A DNA stretch of 64,000 nucleotides, taken from assembly GCA_905220665.1 (NCBI GenBank), contig CAJNAR010000147.1, forward strand, positions 558,001 to 622,000, read 5' to 3'. Positions 30,678-41,775 of the stretch are shown here, piece by piece; the first letter of the stretch is position 1; every line of letters begins with the position of its first letter. The notes beneath the pieces are model-generated. The model did no database searches and was not told the DNA's origin. It saw nothing but the letters and a program-made list of their open reading frames with translations. Source of the stretch: Albugo candida. Taxonomy: Eukaryota > Oomycota > Peronosporomycetes > Albuginales > Albuginaceae. The translations under genes were made by a program, and so were the position numbers.

Positions 30678-31663
30678 ATGCCCGAATCTGCCTGGGCGCA
30701 ATGGGGCTCTCGCCCAAACCAGGGAACTATAAAAGACTTACAGGGAACAGTGAGCAGCATGATTCGTAATGCTACTAATCCTTCTCCATCGATTTCCGCT
30801 GTAAATTCGTCCGATTCCTCCACACCCGTTAGCGCGGTTAGGTCAATACAATCATTTTGGACTTCCGTTCAAAATTTAGCCACCGACGCTGTGCAGTCAG
30901 AAAACGTAGATAAAGATGGTGAAGACGATGCATTGGTTACTATGGAGAATGGAAGGTTGGAACCGGATGTTCGTGACAGTAAGAGAAGGTCATTTTGGCC
31001 GCAAACAAATCGCAATGTCAATGGTATGCGATCTGATTGGCTTCCGACGCTGAGCTGGTTTGCAGTCTTGCATCGTACTTTTGTTTCGATCCTGAAGCAT
31101 GTGTTGCAGGAATGTGCGATTAAAATGGTTCATAGTGTTGCTTCTCATGAGTGCGTTTTTTTTCAGTATGGCGCTACTATTCATCCCTTTGGTATGAATC
31201 CTTTTGTTTTTCTGCAACATCGACTTTACAATATGTGATTCAGATAATGTTACGACCTTCCAAGTTTGCGTTAAGTTTTACATTTGGGAGTGTTTGCTGC
31301 ATGGGGTCGATCGCAATGCTCAAAGGACCCATGGTTTACGTCAACAACTTGCTACAACTTCATACATTACTGTTAACGATATTTTATTGGATTACACTAG
31401 GTGCGAAGAGTTGCGTATATTATGATTCGTTGCCAAACTCTGAGCTTGTTTGCTCGAGACTAGGATCGACCTTATACAGTTGCCTTATTCTTGGAAATTA
31501 TATGCTCGTGCTCATCAGTTCCTTTTTGCAAGTAAGTCGTGTCTGTTGCCGTGCTGGATGGTATAATCATTTCAAAATATTATAGATTTTTTCATTAGCA
31601 GTCTCTTTGTGTGCAGCACTGCCAAAAGGAAAAGCGTCGTTGAAGGGTACAGAAATATCCTGA
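30678..31663 (+). CDS. SFT2/Got1-type vesicle transport membrane protein
   Basis: Four exons are proposed: 30678-31057, 31110-31191, 31244-31531 and 31586-31663 (introns 52, 52 and 54 nt), giving 275 aa. The N-terminal about 125 residues are polar and cytosolic. Exons 1 and 2 join as LSW-NVRLKWFIVLLL, matching the LSW..R.KGF lead-in of SFT2 proteins. Exon 3 gives RPSKFALSFTFGSVCCMGS and MLKGP, the family's central signature. Four membrane helices in total are expected. The loop between helices 3 and 4 has two Cys (SCVYYDSLPNSELVC) and is longer than in yeast or animals. SFT2 proteins act in retrograde endosome-to-Golgi vesicle fusion. Without the splices only a truncated chimera would be read. 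Confidence 0.85.
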
Positions 31664-32217
31664 TGTTGATAGTTCAAATGCATGGTTTCACGTCTCCGTG
31701 TAGCATTCAGTCGAATCCTGCGAGCTGCTGTCTGGAAGCTGCTCCAAGCATTTAAGCGCGTACTTTCATAGAGGAATGATCGTATTATTATTATTGTTAA
31801 TCTTTGTCGGAATTCAACTCTTGATCAAGATCACCCCAAGCCTATGCACATGATTAGAGCAAAGCGTCACTATGGTGCCACACAACATCAGCAAGATCAA
31901 AACCCCTACCACACGGCTTTGCCCCGTTATCATACTTTGGGATCGCTCCTCAATCTTAGTGTCTAAATAGCGGATACCGATTGCGAGTGCGATGCAGAGT
32001 CCTGTATACCCCGCACTACGTGGTTTGTTGGAATATACATGTTATATTAGTATACGTCTTTATTATGGGTGTTGATAACACTCGCCTTTGTCGTGATGTA
32101 AGCCCACGGAACGGCAACCACAGCATTTGGCTCAATATAAACAAACAACGTATAATTGTGCTTAAGAACTAATTAGCTACATATGTGGACAGTACATAGT
32201 CGATTAAAGAATACCAC
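31664..32217. other. Intergenic between convergent genes
   Basis: No gene is supported. It includes a short ATT microsatellite near 31785-31800 and lies between the 3' ends of the SFT2 and GH5 genes. Confidence 0.4.
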
Positions 32218-33807
32218 CTACTCATCGGTACTCTTAGCGGTGATTTCCTCTTGAAAACAAGGAAATCGTTTTAAATCCTTCAAGTCATCCAAAGCCTCCA
32301 AGGCGCGAATAAACACTTTATTTGGTGTGAGCCAGTCGTCTTCCAATAATCCTTCGGTGAACTTCCCACTGGTGTCCGCAGGATTAAATTGATACGCGCT
32401 TTCTGGATTCAAGGACCACATATACCCACCACAGTATCCTTTCTCCATAATCTCCCGTATGGTTGCGTCAATAGTTCGCTGTGTTGTCTTGCGTGGATGA
32501 GCGTCCTTCTCATACAATCCACCAAATTCCCCCAATAAAACCGCGTTCTCTGTTTCGTCCACCAAGAAGCCAAACATATCGTACATTGTGTCCGCCACGT
32601 TCCTATATAACGTCGCGTTATCAAGTTCTACATAATCAGCATAAACTCCACTCGGACCAAAGGTGCCGCCCGCATAAAAGTACCATGCTGGATTCACAGC
32701 GGTCGTGTAATAGTGTGGAGCATATACGACTTTATTATTCACATCAAGTTGAACCGGCAACCGTTTTGCGTTTTGTAATCCTCCACCCCACCAGTCGTAA
32801 TACGTGTCTGTTTTACCTTGAAGCGTGATAGTGTGTTGCCCGTTGATCCCTTCCACAAATGCGAGCCAGTTCTTGCAGTCTGAAATAACGCGGTTACCGA
32901 TAAGAGTTGCCCCTCGATGCCAATCTGGATCTTCTCCTCCCCAAGATGATTCGTACGGTTCGTTTTTCAAATCAACACCAACAATGTTCCAATACTTTGA
33001 AGAGCATAAACTAGACGTTAATCGATCCACCGCCTTGAGATAATCTTCTTCTGACACGCCCAATCGTTCGCTGTACCACGCCCCACCGGAAGCTTGTGGT
33101 GTTAGTGTATGTAGACTCAAAAGAACGCTGATTCTACGGTAACCTAGTACCGTAACAATGCTTTGAATCATCGATACGTAAGACTTCAGATTGATCGCGC
33201 GATTTGTCGCCATATTAATCAAATCCTTTTCCGGTGGACTGTTCGTTAAAATGTTTGCAATACTTAGTGGTAAGCGGACGCTATTAAACTTGTTGCGACT
33301 GAGGAAAGATGCGATCTCGTAGGCGGATGTTCCGTTTTCAGAGTTTTCCCAAAGGCCATACGGTATGCGAAGCGACGTCTCCATACCAAACCAATTTGTC
33401 CCTTTTATGCCGAGTGTCACGCTCGTGCCATTTTTCGAAACGGCAACGATTTTGCCTCCTTTACTCATATAATTGGGTAACTCACAACCCATATCAGGAT
33501 ACTTGAGTGGATTCCCAATCTGGCCATCCTCTGAAATAATATCACCGTCTTCGTTGACACCTCCATCTCTGATTTTTCGCTTGTGGAAAATATAGTCGTT
33601 ATATCTGTCAGCTGCTTGATCTCTGTCACGCCGGGCTTGAAGACCGCCGTACACAATGAGTCCAGCAGCACCAGCAATAATAAGGAGGAAAAGGATAACA
33701 CCAGGATAAGTTCGAATTCGACCTCTGAATTTTTCACTTCTTCCTGTCGTTTGAGGGAGATGAGAAGACATCACTGTGAATCGTTCGCTAGGACGTTGAT
33801 AGCTCAT
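32218..33807 (-). CDS. Membrane-anchored GH5 glycoside hydrolase (glucanase-type)
   Basis: 529 aa in one exon from ATG 33807. A cytosolic N-terminus of about 33 residues precedes one hydrophobic anchor (GVILFLLIIAGAAGLIVYGG), giving type II topology. The catalytic domain shows the clan GH-A signposts: KGTNWFGMET, the acid/base Glu in LKNEPYESSWGG, the nucleophile Glu in VLLGEFGG and the strand-8 aromatic YMWSLNPES. A cellulase/exo-1,3-glucanase-like GH5 enzyme is indicated. Oomycete walls contain both cellulose and beta-1,3-glucan, so a wall-remodelling role at the plasma membrane is inferred. Substrate specificity cannot be read. Confidence 0.9.
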   Translation of the reverse strand: MSYQRPSERFTVMSSHLPQTTGRSEKFRGRIRTYPGVILFLLIIAGAAGLIVYGGLQARRDRDQAADRYNDYIFHKRKIRDGGVNEDGDIISEDGQIGNPLKYPDMGCELPNYMSKGGKIVAVSKNGTSVTLGIKGTNWFGMETSLRIPYGLWENSENGTSAYEIASFLSRNKFNSVRLPLSIANILTNSPPEKDLINMATNRAINLKSYVSMIQSIVTVLGYRRISVLLSLHTLTPQASGGAWYSERLGVSEEDYLKAVDRLTSSLCSSKYWNIVGVDLKNEPYESSWGGEDPDWHRGATLIGNRVISDCKNWLAFVEGINGQHTITLQGKTDTYYDWWGGGLQNAKRLPVQLDVNNKVVYAPHYYTTAVNPAWYFYAGGTFGPSGVYADYVELDNATLYRNVADTMYDMFGFLVDETENAVLLGEFGGLYEKDAHPRKTTQRTIDATIREIMEKGYCGGYMWSLNPESAYQFNPADTSGKFTEGLLEDDWLTPNKVFIRALEALDDLKDLKRFPCFQEEITAKSTDE

Positions 33808-34740
33808 CCTGAATGAGTGTTAAAAGAAAGCTTGTAGACTTTCGGAATACCAGGAATCGCGTCGAATAACGGTCGCGTGGTTACGTGATAAAAGGACCTT
33901 AACAATAGATGATCTTTCGATTTGTCTTGGCTACTCCAATCATCACAGCTTCATCCATTTATAGCTTGCATATCTTGGAAAGATCGTGGCTCTACCGATT
34001 GCATTTCCTTGACAATTATGTTGAAGATCTTCATGTCACACTCTTTCTAGAAGGATACATACGCGCTTCAATTACAACAACAAATATTTAGAAACCATGT
34101 AATATAGAGTCACTCGCGGGGAAATAAAATTAAGCGCGTGCTTATGAGTAATGCGAGGTAGTGTAAAAATTGAGGATTGTGAGTTGTAAATCAGCTAGCA
34201 AAAATGGGAGGTATTGCGCTGCCCGCGCGTCGTATATTGTTTCGAAGATCTTAGTCAAGAAGACGATTAGATGCATACGACAAAATGCAAGAAGTCTCAT
34301 GCACGGATATAGTTTGAAAGTAGTATATTCAATTATAATCAGAATAGTAAATGTCATTTTTCCTCTCAATATTGAATGTGTCCGCATGCCTTCCCACATC
34401 GATAAATGATGCAGTGAAGCGGTCAGTTCTCAAAGATTATATATAGCATCATCGAGGAAAATTAGCTGAGAGCAGTCCCTCAACAATATCTGTGAATATC
34501 CTCAGCATCCTATCAGCACTCGTTTGTGCAAGCGCCTGATTGGATTCACGGATCTCAAACTTTTTTGATCTCTCATCGGGAGTAAATTTTACAATGAGTG
34601 GATGTGGCTGTGATAAGTATTTTAATGTCCAACACACGATTTAGTGGATTCGATCCACATATCGGATATGAATACGTTATTAATTTCTAATTTCATAACT
34701 TGCCACTCGTTGATCTGAATAATTGAAAGTTCTATTTGGA
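33808..34740. other. Divergent intergenic region (GH5 / PGAM)
   Basis: No firm gene. A 60-codon minus-strand frame at 34449-34637 has protein-like composition but lacks an ATG. It is recorded among the rejected items. Confidence 0.4.
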
Positions 34741-35716
34741 ATGACAAGCACTCCTCAAAACAAGGGTAAGGCTCAATCTTTCATCAGATTAATGAAATGT
34801 GGCAAACTTATCAATCGATTTTGTAGCAAAGTACCAATTGGTACTGATTCGTCACGGTGAATCGGAATGGAATGTGCAGAATCTTTTCACCGGATGGTGT
34901 GATGTGCCACTTTCATCCAAAGGTATGCGCGTGAGCTTTTCGAATTACATTGCTCACACATACAAATTATCTATCGTTAGGCGAAGATGAATCGCGTGAT
35001 GCCGGCAAACTTCTTAAAGATGCTGGTTTTGTATTCGATTTTGCATATACTTCAGTGCTGAAGCGCGCAATAAAAACGCTATGGAATGTGCTCGAAGAAA
35101 TGAACTTGATGTGGATCCCCACTGTCTCTTCTTGGACTTTGAACGAGCGACATTATGGTTCGTTGACCGGTTTGAACAAGCAGGAAACGGTTGACAAGCA
35201 CGGGCTGGAGCAGGTTTGAGTATTGCATGCGTTAATGCAGCACCTGTTCATAAGCATGATATATGACAGGTGATGATATGGCGAAGAAGTTTTGCTATCC
35301 CGCCTCCACCACTTGATCAAACAAGCGAATATTATCCCGGAAAGGATATCAAGTATCAGAATATACCAAGGGAAAAGCTTCCGCTGTCCGAGTCCCTCAA
35401 AACTACCGGTGAGCGAGTACTACCGTTCTGGAGAGACACGATTGTCCCTTCCATTCAGAGTGGAAAACGTGTATTGATTGCCGCACATGGGAATAGTCTT
35501 CGCGCTTTGGTTCAGCGCCTTGATCAAATCCCCGAAAATGTCATCACAGGCCTCAATATTCCCACAGGGATTCCCCTTGTCTATGATTTGGACGAAAATA
35601 TGCGTCCAATCCCGCATCCTGATGCTATCGCTCCTCTTTCCGGCCGATATATTGGTGATTTGGAAGATGTTAGAGCTCGAATCGCCGGAGTTGCAAATCA
35701 GACAAAAACGAAATAA
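34741..35716 (+). CDS. Cofactor-dependent phosphoglycerate mutase
   Basis: Four exons (34741-34765, 34827-34922, 34981-35213, 35270-35716; introns 61, 58 and 56 nt) give 266 aa. The 25-nt first exon supplies MTSTPQNK. The catalytic phosphohistidine motif [10 protein letters not shown] follows, then [10 protein letters not shown], the proton donor region [28 protein letters not shown] and the second His in [11 protein letters not shown]. The length and motifs are those of the 2,3-bisphosphoglycerate-dependent enzyme, which interconverts 3- and 2-phosphoglycerate in glycolysis. No targeting presequence is visible in the modelled protein. It is tail-to-tail with pyruvate kinase, 148 bp apart. 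Confidence 0.95.
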
Positions 35717-35864
35717 GAACACGAACGGATAAACTGCCTTTTCAATTGAACTGACTAAAATTTTGTCTTATTGTGTACCAATCACACTCGTTCTGTGATT
35801 GAACAAAAATCAGATTCAATTTGAAAATTTAATTGTTGCTCTTCTTCATTTCCGCATCTTAATC

Positions 35865-37594
35865 TTACGCGACTTCTGCAACACGCATAACGACTTGTCG
35901 GCCGAGATCATCAGATAACGAGTCCGAGCTCAGGAGCACGACGCGGTCTTTTGAGACGAGCCATCCCATCCGTTTCGCTTCTTTGATGGCTTCAGCAGCA
36001 GTAGGTCGACTCATTTGATTGGCTGGAACAACTGGGTACAATCCTCGATGAATTTGAAGTTGTCGACCAATTTTACACGACGGTGTAAAGCACATTACTG
36101 GGACAGTCGGTCTGTACTTGGCAATCATCTGAGCCGTACGTCCCGTATCTGTCAGGACAATCATCAATTTTGCATTCATTTCATGCGCTGTCTTGACGAC
36201 CGAACTTGCAACCGACTCAACATCATTTTCCGCTGGAGTCCACTCGTACTCATGATACTGTGTCTCCAGTAATTGATCCGCTTCCTTGATAACAGTCATC
36301 ATGGTACGAACAGAGTCGACAGGATATTTTCCATTGGCACATTCTCCGCTTAGCATGACCGCGTCAGCACCATCTAAAACAGCGTTTCCGACGTCAGACA
36401 CCTCTGCGCGAGTAGGACGAGGATTTTGAATCATCGATTCCAGCATTTGAGTTGCAACAATAACCGGTTTACCAATAGCGTTGCATTTCTCAACCATTAA
36501 TTTCTGATACGTTAATACTTTTTGTAGCGGAACTTCGACGCCTAAATCACCACGGGCCACCATAATTCCATCAGAAACCTCTAAAATTTGGTCGAAATTC
36601 TGAATGCCTTCCAAATTCTCTATTTTTGAAATAATTTTAGGAGCTGGGTGATCAGACGGCCAATGCTTGGACATCTGAGATTGGACAAATTCTCTAATCT
36701 CAATGACGTCACTGGGCTTGCGGATGAACGAGGCTGCGATAAAATCCACGTCATGTTGTACACCAAACATCAGATCAATCTTATCTTTTTCCGACAGAGC
36801 CGGTAGGTTGACTTGTAATCCAGGCAAATTGACTCCTTTCGTATTACCGAGCTCTTCGGTGTTTTGAATTACACACCGAATTTCGTTTTTCGCTTTGTCA
36901 ACGTGAATCGCATTCAACCGAATCAAACCGTCAGATAGCAAAACTGTATCCCCAGATTTGACGGTGTCGACTAGATGCGGATAGGTAATGTAAATTCGTT
37001 CCGCCGTTCCTTGTTCTTGAAATTCCTTGTTGTTGGTCAAAAGTATTTCTTTGCCAGTTTCCAGAAGCACTTTCTTCCCGTTTTTCATTTTGCCAGTTCG
37101 AATTTCAGGTCCTTTTGTATCCAATAGCACGGCTCGGAGGTTGAATGTGTTTTGGCTTTCAGAGTGCACACCGCGACAAGCTCGAAGATTGTGTATGCCT
37201 ACATAACTGAAATTAATGAGTGAATTACTTTAGGTACACATTGAAACTACGTTGAAGCGCCTCGGAATGCTCCGCGTGAGAAAAATTGATTCGCATGATG
37301 CGAAGTCCTTCATCGACCAACTTTTGTGTCATGTCTGGCGACTCGGATACTGGTCCGATTGTTCCAACAATCTGCACGGTGCAACAGTTCATTGATAAGC
37401 AAAGAAGGGAAATAGAGTACCTTTGTCATAGAAAATTTCTCGCTCCTTGGATTCTTATAGCCCCCACTTTGGGAATAAGTAGACAGTGATTTCAAAAATA
37501 CGGGAATAGATGATCCATTATGAGAATGACCGTAGTGGACCGCTTTTGAAGTGCGCGCTAAAGCGATCGAGTGGCGATGGAATCGCTGAAACAT
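35865..37594 (-). CDS. Pyruvate kinase with mitochondrial-type N-terminal extension
   Basis: Three exons (37594-37421, 37371-37248, 37198-35865; introns 49 and 49 nt) give 543 aa. The catalytic part begins at MTKIVGTIGPVSESPD (about residue 56). It continues with IMRINFSHAEH, LLDTKGPEIRTG, the active site IISKIENLEG, MVARGDLGVE and the signature VATQMLESMIQNPRPTRAE, then the allosteric C-domain (LTDTGRTAQMIAKYRP). The 55 residues before it are rich in Arg, His, Ser and Lys and contain one acidic residue (Glu, near the end), starting MFQRFHRHSIALARTSK. That is what a mitochondrial presequence looks like. Stramenopiles are known to place lower glycolysis in mitochondria, which supports the reading. 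The enzyme makes pyruvate and ATP from phosphoenolpyruvate. Confidence 0.94.
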
Positions 37595-38053
37595 TTGATT
37601 TTTGTGGTACTGCCCTGTCGAACCTAATGATACTGCGCACTTAGGGACAAACGCTGCAAAAGCACATGGTTGCTTGATTCCTTAGCATATTAAATATGAT
37701 ACATGACGATGGGCTAGGAGCGTGTACGCAGCACATTTTTCCTCACATCTAAACGCTGGTCAATTGCATCTGACCTAATTTCAGGCTATATTATTTTTGC
37801 AAGTGCAGCTCAAACTAGATATTCCTTACACCGCATTCGCTATACTGCATTCCTACCCATTGATGAGTGAAGTTACCTAGTGCGACAATGATAGCTTGTT
37901 GACTCCCATCATTTGAAGTTCATTGAGTTTGGTATTTAGTATATCAAACTATGCTTATAAACCCTGACCCCTCTATGATCTTTCGCTCCATGAGTCAATA
38001 TTTTACCTACAACGTTTCTGTTTTGTCCAATCGAACATATATACCGTCGAGTG
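37595..38053. other. Divergent intergenic region (pyruvate kinase / HAD)
   Basis: 459 bp between two divergent ATG codons, presumed to hold both promoters. No gene and no recognised core motif. Confidence 0.4.
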
Positions 38054-38899
38054 ATGTCATTGGTCCGCGGCGTTACTTTTGACTTGGATGACACGCTTTG
38101 GTGCGGCAAAACAGTTATAGCCGATGCAACCACTCGTTTTCACGCATTCATAGAATCGCGTGCTCCTCTTTTAAGTACCTCTTTTCCTCCTGATGCATTC
38201 AGTCAGTTACTTCTTCAGTTCCAAAAAGCGCTGCCTGATCATGCGCACGACTACACGTTTTTGAGAAAGTATACACTCTTGCATTGCGCAAAGCAAGTTG
38301 GAGGGTATCGTGCACTCGGGTTTCATTCAGACGAAGAATTGAAACATTTTATTGATGAGTCGTGTGAGACCTTTTTGAAATTTCGCAGTCAGCCTCAAAT
38401 ATTTGATGGTGTCCCGGAGATGCTTACTCAATTAAATGCATTTTTACGAGCTGATGAAGCAAATTCTGGAAAAGAAGAAATCTTGGAACGAAGCAAACAT
38501 ATCGGAGTGATAACCAATGGAAATTGTCGGTTTGAATATCTCCCAAAAGCCGTCAGTGATATGTTTGACTTTGTGGTTTCGGCAGAAACCGCGAAGAAGG
38601 CAAAACCACATCGACAGATATTTGAGGCGGCAATCAACCAGTTCTCTAACACCGCAAATCCTCACGAATTTGTACATGTGGGAGATCATTATCGATGCGA
38701 CATAGAGGGAGCAAAGTGTGCGGGAATGAGGACGATCTGGGTGAACGCTTTTTGGAAGAGCGAAAATGTCTACAGTCGGAAGGATGGCGAGTATGGTGAT
38801 TATGCTGCGGCAGATGCGATTATTCGAAGCATCAGAGACGTAATGACTGTTTTGATACATTGGCAGAACGAATCTCGATCGAATAGCTCAGGCGTATAG
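38054..38899 (+). CDS. HAD-superfamily phosphohydrolase
   Basis: 281 aa from ATG 38054; the preceding GTG is not used. All four HAD motifs are readable: motif I TFDLDDTLW (nucleophile Asp10 and acid Asp12), motif II IGVITNG, motif III Lys in ETAKKAKPH and motif IV VGDHYRCDIEGAKCAGM. The helical cap lies between motifs I and II, so this is a type I (C1) cap enzyme of the haloacid dehalogenase/phosphoglycolate-phosphatase group. No transit peptide. The substrate is probably a small phosphomonoester; it cannot be narrowed further. Confidence 0.88.
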   Translation: MSLVRGVTFDLDDTLWCGKTVIADATTRFHAFIESRAPLLSTSFPPDAFSQLLLQFQKALPDHAHDYTFLRKYTLLHCAKQVGGYRALGFHSDEELKHFIDESCETFLKFRSQPQIFDGVPEMLTQLNAFLRADEANSGKEEILERSKHIGVITNGNCRFEYLPKAVSDMFDFVVSAETAKKAKPHRQIFEAAINQFSNTANPHEFVHVGDHYRCDIEGAKCAGMRTIWVNAFWKSENVYSRKDGEYGDYAAADAIIRSIRDVMTVLIHWQNESRSNSSGV

Positions 38900-39280
38900 T
38901 ACATTCGGATGATAACAAAACTGGATGCTCTCATCAATGACCACCGTACTCAATTTGACTAAAAAAGTTGAGTGGGGCCGCTATCTTACTTGACTTGAAG
39001 CGTGCAGACAGGGACTCGCAAGCCTCAAATTCACCTGCAAACATTATATATTCCAGTTGCTGTAGATGTTTTAAGTGCCAAATACGATTATATACTTGCA
39101 CCCTCATGCTGTTGAACCTGATATCGCCCGATTCGCTGGCATAGAGAAACAATAGAACATGGAAACTTGGGGCTGAAAATGCATGGATCTGTACAGCACA
39201 TGTTCAAGTACGTCTACTAATCTCTAAGAATATTTGTACAATTCAATCCTTTCAACTCGATAAAGTCTGTGCAATATTAA
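38900..39280. other. Intergenic between convergent genes
   Basis: Short 3'-to-3' spacer with no supported gene. Confidence 0.4.
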
Positions 39281-41047
39281 CTACATATTCATGGCTTGTT
39301 GATTCGCTTGTGTCAGTTCATAAGCCGTCTCGGCTGCGCGCCGTAGCGCCAACATCTGATGATATAAGTTCGTTTGATACGAAGATACACTGCGATTATG
39401 TGTGATGTACGGTATTCTTGGTGATTCGAGTACCCGGCTATCCTTACCATTTACTTCGGATGTTGCTCGTAAAATGGTTGTATCTAATTCCAACTCAACA
39501 TCCACATCGTTGCCTCGACTTGTATATTGGTCATCACTCTTTTGTCCGTCGGCGACCCGCTCGGTATCCTCATCTTTTGCTGGCGATAATGACAATAAAT
39601 TCTGAAAACTCTGTGCAAGTTCATCGCTGTCTTCTTCTTTTTCTATTTTGGAATCTTCACCACCCTGATCCAGCACTGTATAGTTGACTGTGGTTTCAAA
39701 GTAGCGCGAAGCGTCCTCTTCGGTTGTCTCCAAATCAGACAAAACCAAATCCGACTCGATCGGAGAGGATGAATCATTTGCTAACGTATTCACCACTATA
39801 GGAGTCTTCGGGTCGGGATCCACTCCAAAAACGTGTAGCTTTGTGGTGGATATGCACCGAACACAACACCAATACTTTCCTTGATATTTTTTCCCAATCA
39901 TTCGCTTGCGAAGGCAGCAATGATGACATACAATCAGTTCGCATATATAACACTTGCGGTACTGCAACATCCCCATCAAATTACGTTTGAATGATTTATG
40001 GCATCGCATACATGAATTTCCAGCGACTTGATGTCCACTTTTGCGCTCGTGTTTCAATGCCGATGTATCAGCCCCAGAAGTGACAGCAGCGAGCTTTCTA
40101 CCCTCCACGTACTGTATGAGATCAAAAACTCGCGAAGAGAGGGAAAGGTTGACATGAAATGCAAACTTGTGACCTATGCCACCTTCCAGTCTAAGTGCGG
40201 TTTCGGAGAAGATTTGAACCACATTTGGTTGTATCTGCCGATAAATACAAATAATTGCCATACGACTGCGAAAAGAAGACGAAAATTCAGGAATCTGAGG
40301 TAATTCGCATGGTCGTATAACCAGATACCCTATTTTAGCGGTCTCGGTAAGCGTCGGACCACGTTCATGTGGTGATACGTTCAACAGTCCCACTGACTCG
40401 TAGTACACGAGATCACGTTGTTTTACTAATAGATTGGCTCCTGGGACAGGCATACGCGCTAGACACCACTTGATACAAAGGGAACGGAAGCGCTTGTTGA
40501 TATACGGTGTGCCTTGAGGACGCTCAACAGTACACACAATCCTAGCGTCTCGCACGGAAGATGCATTTACGTACGCGATCCGCTGCATGTAATCCGCATC
40601 TGTTGGTGTATAGTCACCGTATATCAGATCTTCTACCGTGCTTTGAACGGTGCCAACTGCGACAATAACTGGTGAACAGCTGGATCGATCAATTCTTTCT
40701 TTTGGGGTTTTATGGGTGCTGACATAAAAATCTAGATCTCCTTTGCGTTTTATATGCTTCCAACGCCGAATATGTTTCCGACCACCACTCAGAAAATTAT
40801 GTTCTCGCTGAAATGCTTCCTCTAAAAAACGATTGCGTTCCAGAAGACTTTGTTGTTCTTGAGCGGGTGTTAGCTTAATATTGCAAAAATAGTTTGGAGG
40901 TAAAGGAAATTTTGCTCTTTGTGGAACCTTGACTGTTGATGGTTGCGTTAATTGGGAATGGAGCGTCACATTATTTCTGGTACCAGCTTGAGCTGAATCA
41001 CAACCCGCTGTTGATGCGGAAGTGTATCGGTCTCGAGCTGTTGCCAT
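39281..41047 (-). CDS. START domain plus FYVE-like zinc finger protein (paralogue 2)
   Basis: 588 aa, single exon, ATG 41047. The architecture equals that of the gene at 14036. The START-like region spans about 70-315 (RRWKHIKRKGDLDFYVS, EDLIYGDYT, IKWCLARMPVPG, RDLVYYESVG, GYLVIRPCELPQIP). A Cys-rich FYVE-like finger begins at C346 (CMRC, CYICELIVCHHCC, WCCVRC). An acidic Ser-rich linker leads to the conserved tail YQTNLYHQMLALRRAAETAY. As in paralogue 1, the PI3P-binding R-(R/K)-HHCR motif is missing. Overall divergence is high, so the duplication is old. Probably a lipid-binding protein of the endomembrane system. Divergent from the MFS gene. Confidence 0.85.
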   Translation of the reverse strand: MATARDRYTSASTAGCDSAQAGTRNNVTLHSQLTQPSTVKVPQRAKFPLPPNYFCNIKLTPAQEQQSLLERNRFLEEAFQREHNFLSGGRKHIRRWKHIKRKGDLDFYVSTHKTPKERIDRSSCSPVIVAVGTVQSTVEDLIYGDYTPTDADYMQRIAYVNASSVRDARIVCTVERPQGTPYINKRFRSLCIKWCLARMPVPGANLLVKQRDLVYYESVGLLNVSPHERGPTLTETAKIGYLVIRPCELPQIPEFSSSFRSRMAIICIYRQIQPNVVQIFSETALRLEGGIGHKFAFHVNLSLSSRVFDLIQYVEGRKLAAVTSGADTSALKHERKSGHQVAGNSCMRCHKSFKRNLMGMLQYRKCYICELIVCHHCCLRKRMIGKKYQGKYWCCVRCISTTKLHVFGVDPDPKTPIVVNTLANDSSSPIESDLVLSDLETTEEDASRYFETTVNYTVLDQGGEDSKIEKEEDSDELAQSFQNLLSLSPAKDEDTERVADGQKSDDQYTSRGNDVDVELELDTTILRATSEVNGKDSRVLESPRIPYITHNRSVSSYQTNLYHQMLALRRAAETAYELTQANQQAMNM

Positions 41048-41775
41048 AAATATCGCACAATGACTATAAATACTCAGTTAATTCTTTGGGTCGTTGAAGG
41101 CAGAATTCCCTAACGCAGTCACAGTGACACAATGTCTGGAACGTTGTTTTTTCCTGCAGGGTTTGGTACCAATAAAATAATCGACTGAGGAATAATGTAC
41201 TTGATACTTAGAATGAGTATCACGAAATCAGTCTGACACACAAAATAGGCAGCCCCAACCACTCATTCTGGTGACAACCTCATAAAGGGATATCTTGCGT
41301 CATCCGGAAAGCAAATTTAGATCAAAACGCAAAAGATAAACGGAATACGTGAGAATACCGGGCCGCGGACAGGCTATTACAAAATTTAAATTGAGGTGAT
41401 GCTCGGTAGACTTTTGATGAGAGCCAGTTGTTACCCCTTTCCTCATGCCTGGTAGTGGTTCTGATGGGTTTTCGAACACAAAGACAGCGTAGATAATGTG
41501 ATGACCAAGCAATTATGCAGAGAAAATGCCTTCAAAAGTCATGAATGATCGATAGAATATAGCGTGCGCAACTAATTAATTGAATTGTAGAGGATTGTCA
41601 CCGTACTTGTTGCCCTATGTCTTGAACATAATCTAGCTCTTTATGATATGTCGTTTTTATGCTCGTTTTTCCAGAGGAAACGTTTGTCTGTCTGGACAAT
41701 CGCATACCGGTTATTTAGGCCTGTGAAACATGATAGTTTAATTTCATATTACGGATCATAAGGTAGACGACTGAT
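41048..41775. other. Divergent intergenic region (START paralogue 2 / MFS)
   Basis: 728 bp with no supported gene. Confidence 0.4.

Noticed and set aside
34449..34637. Minus-strand frame of about 60 codons with protein-like composition (VKFTPDERSKKFEIRES)
   Set aside because: It starts only at GTG, follows a stop and no upstream exon joins in phase. It could be a last exon but is not supported.
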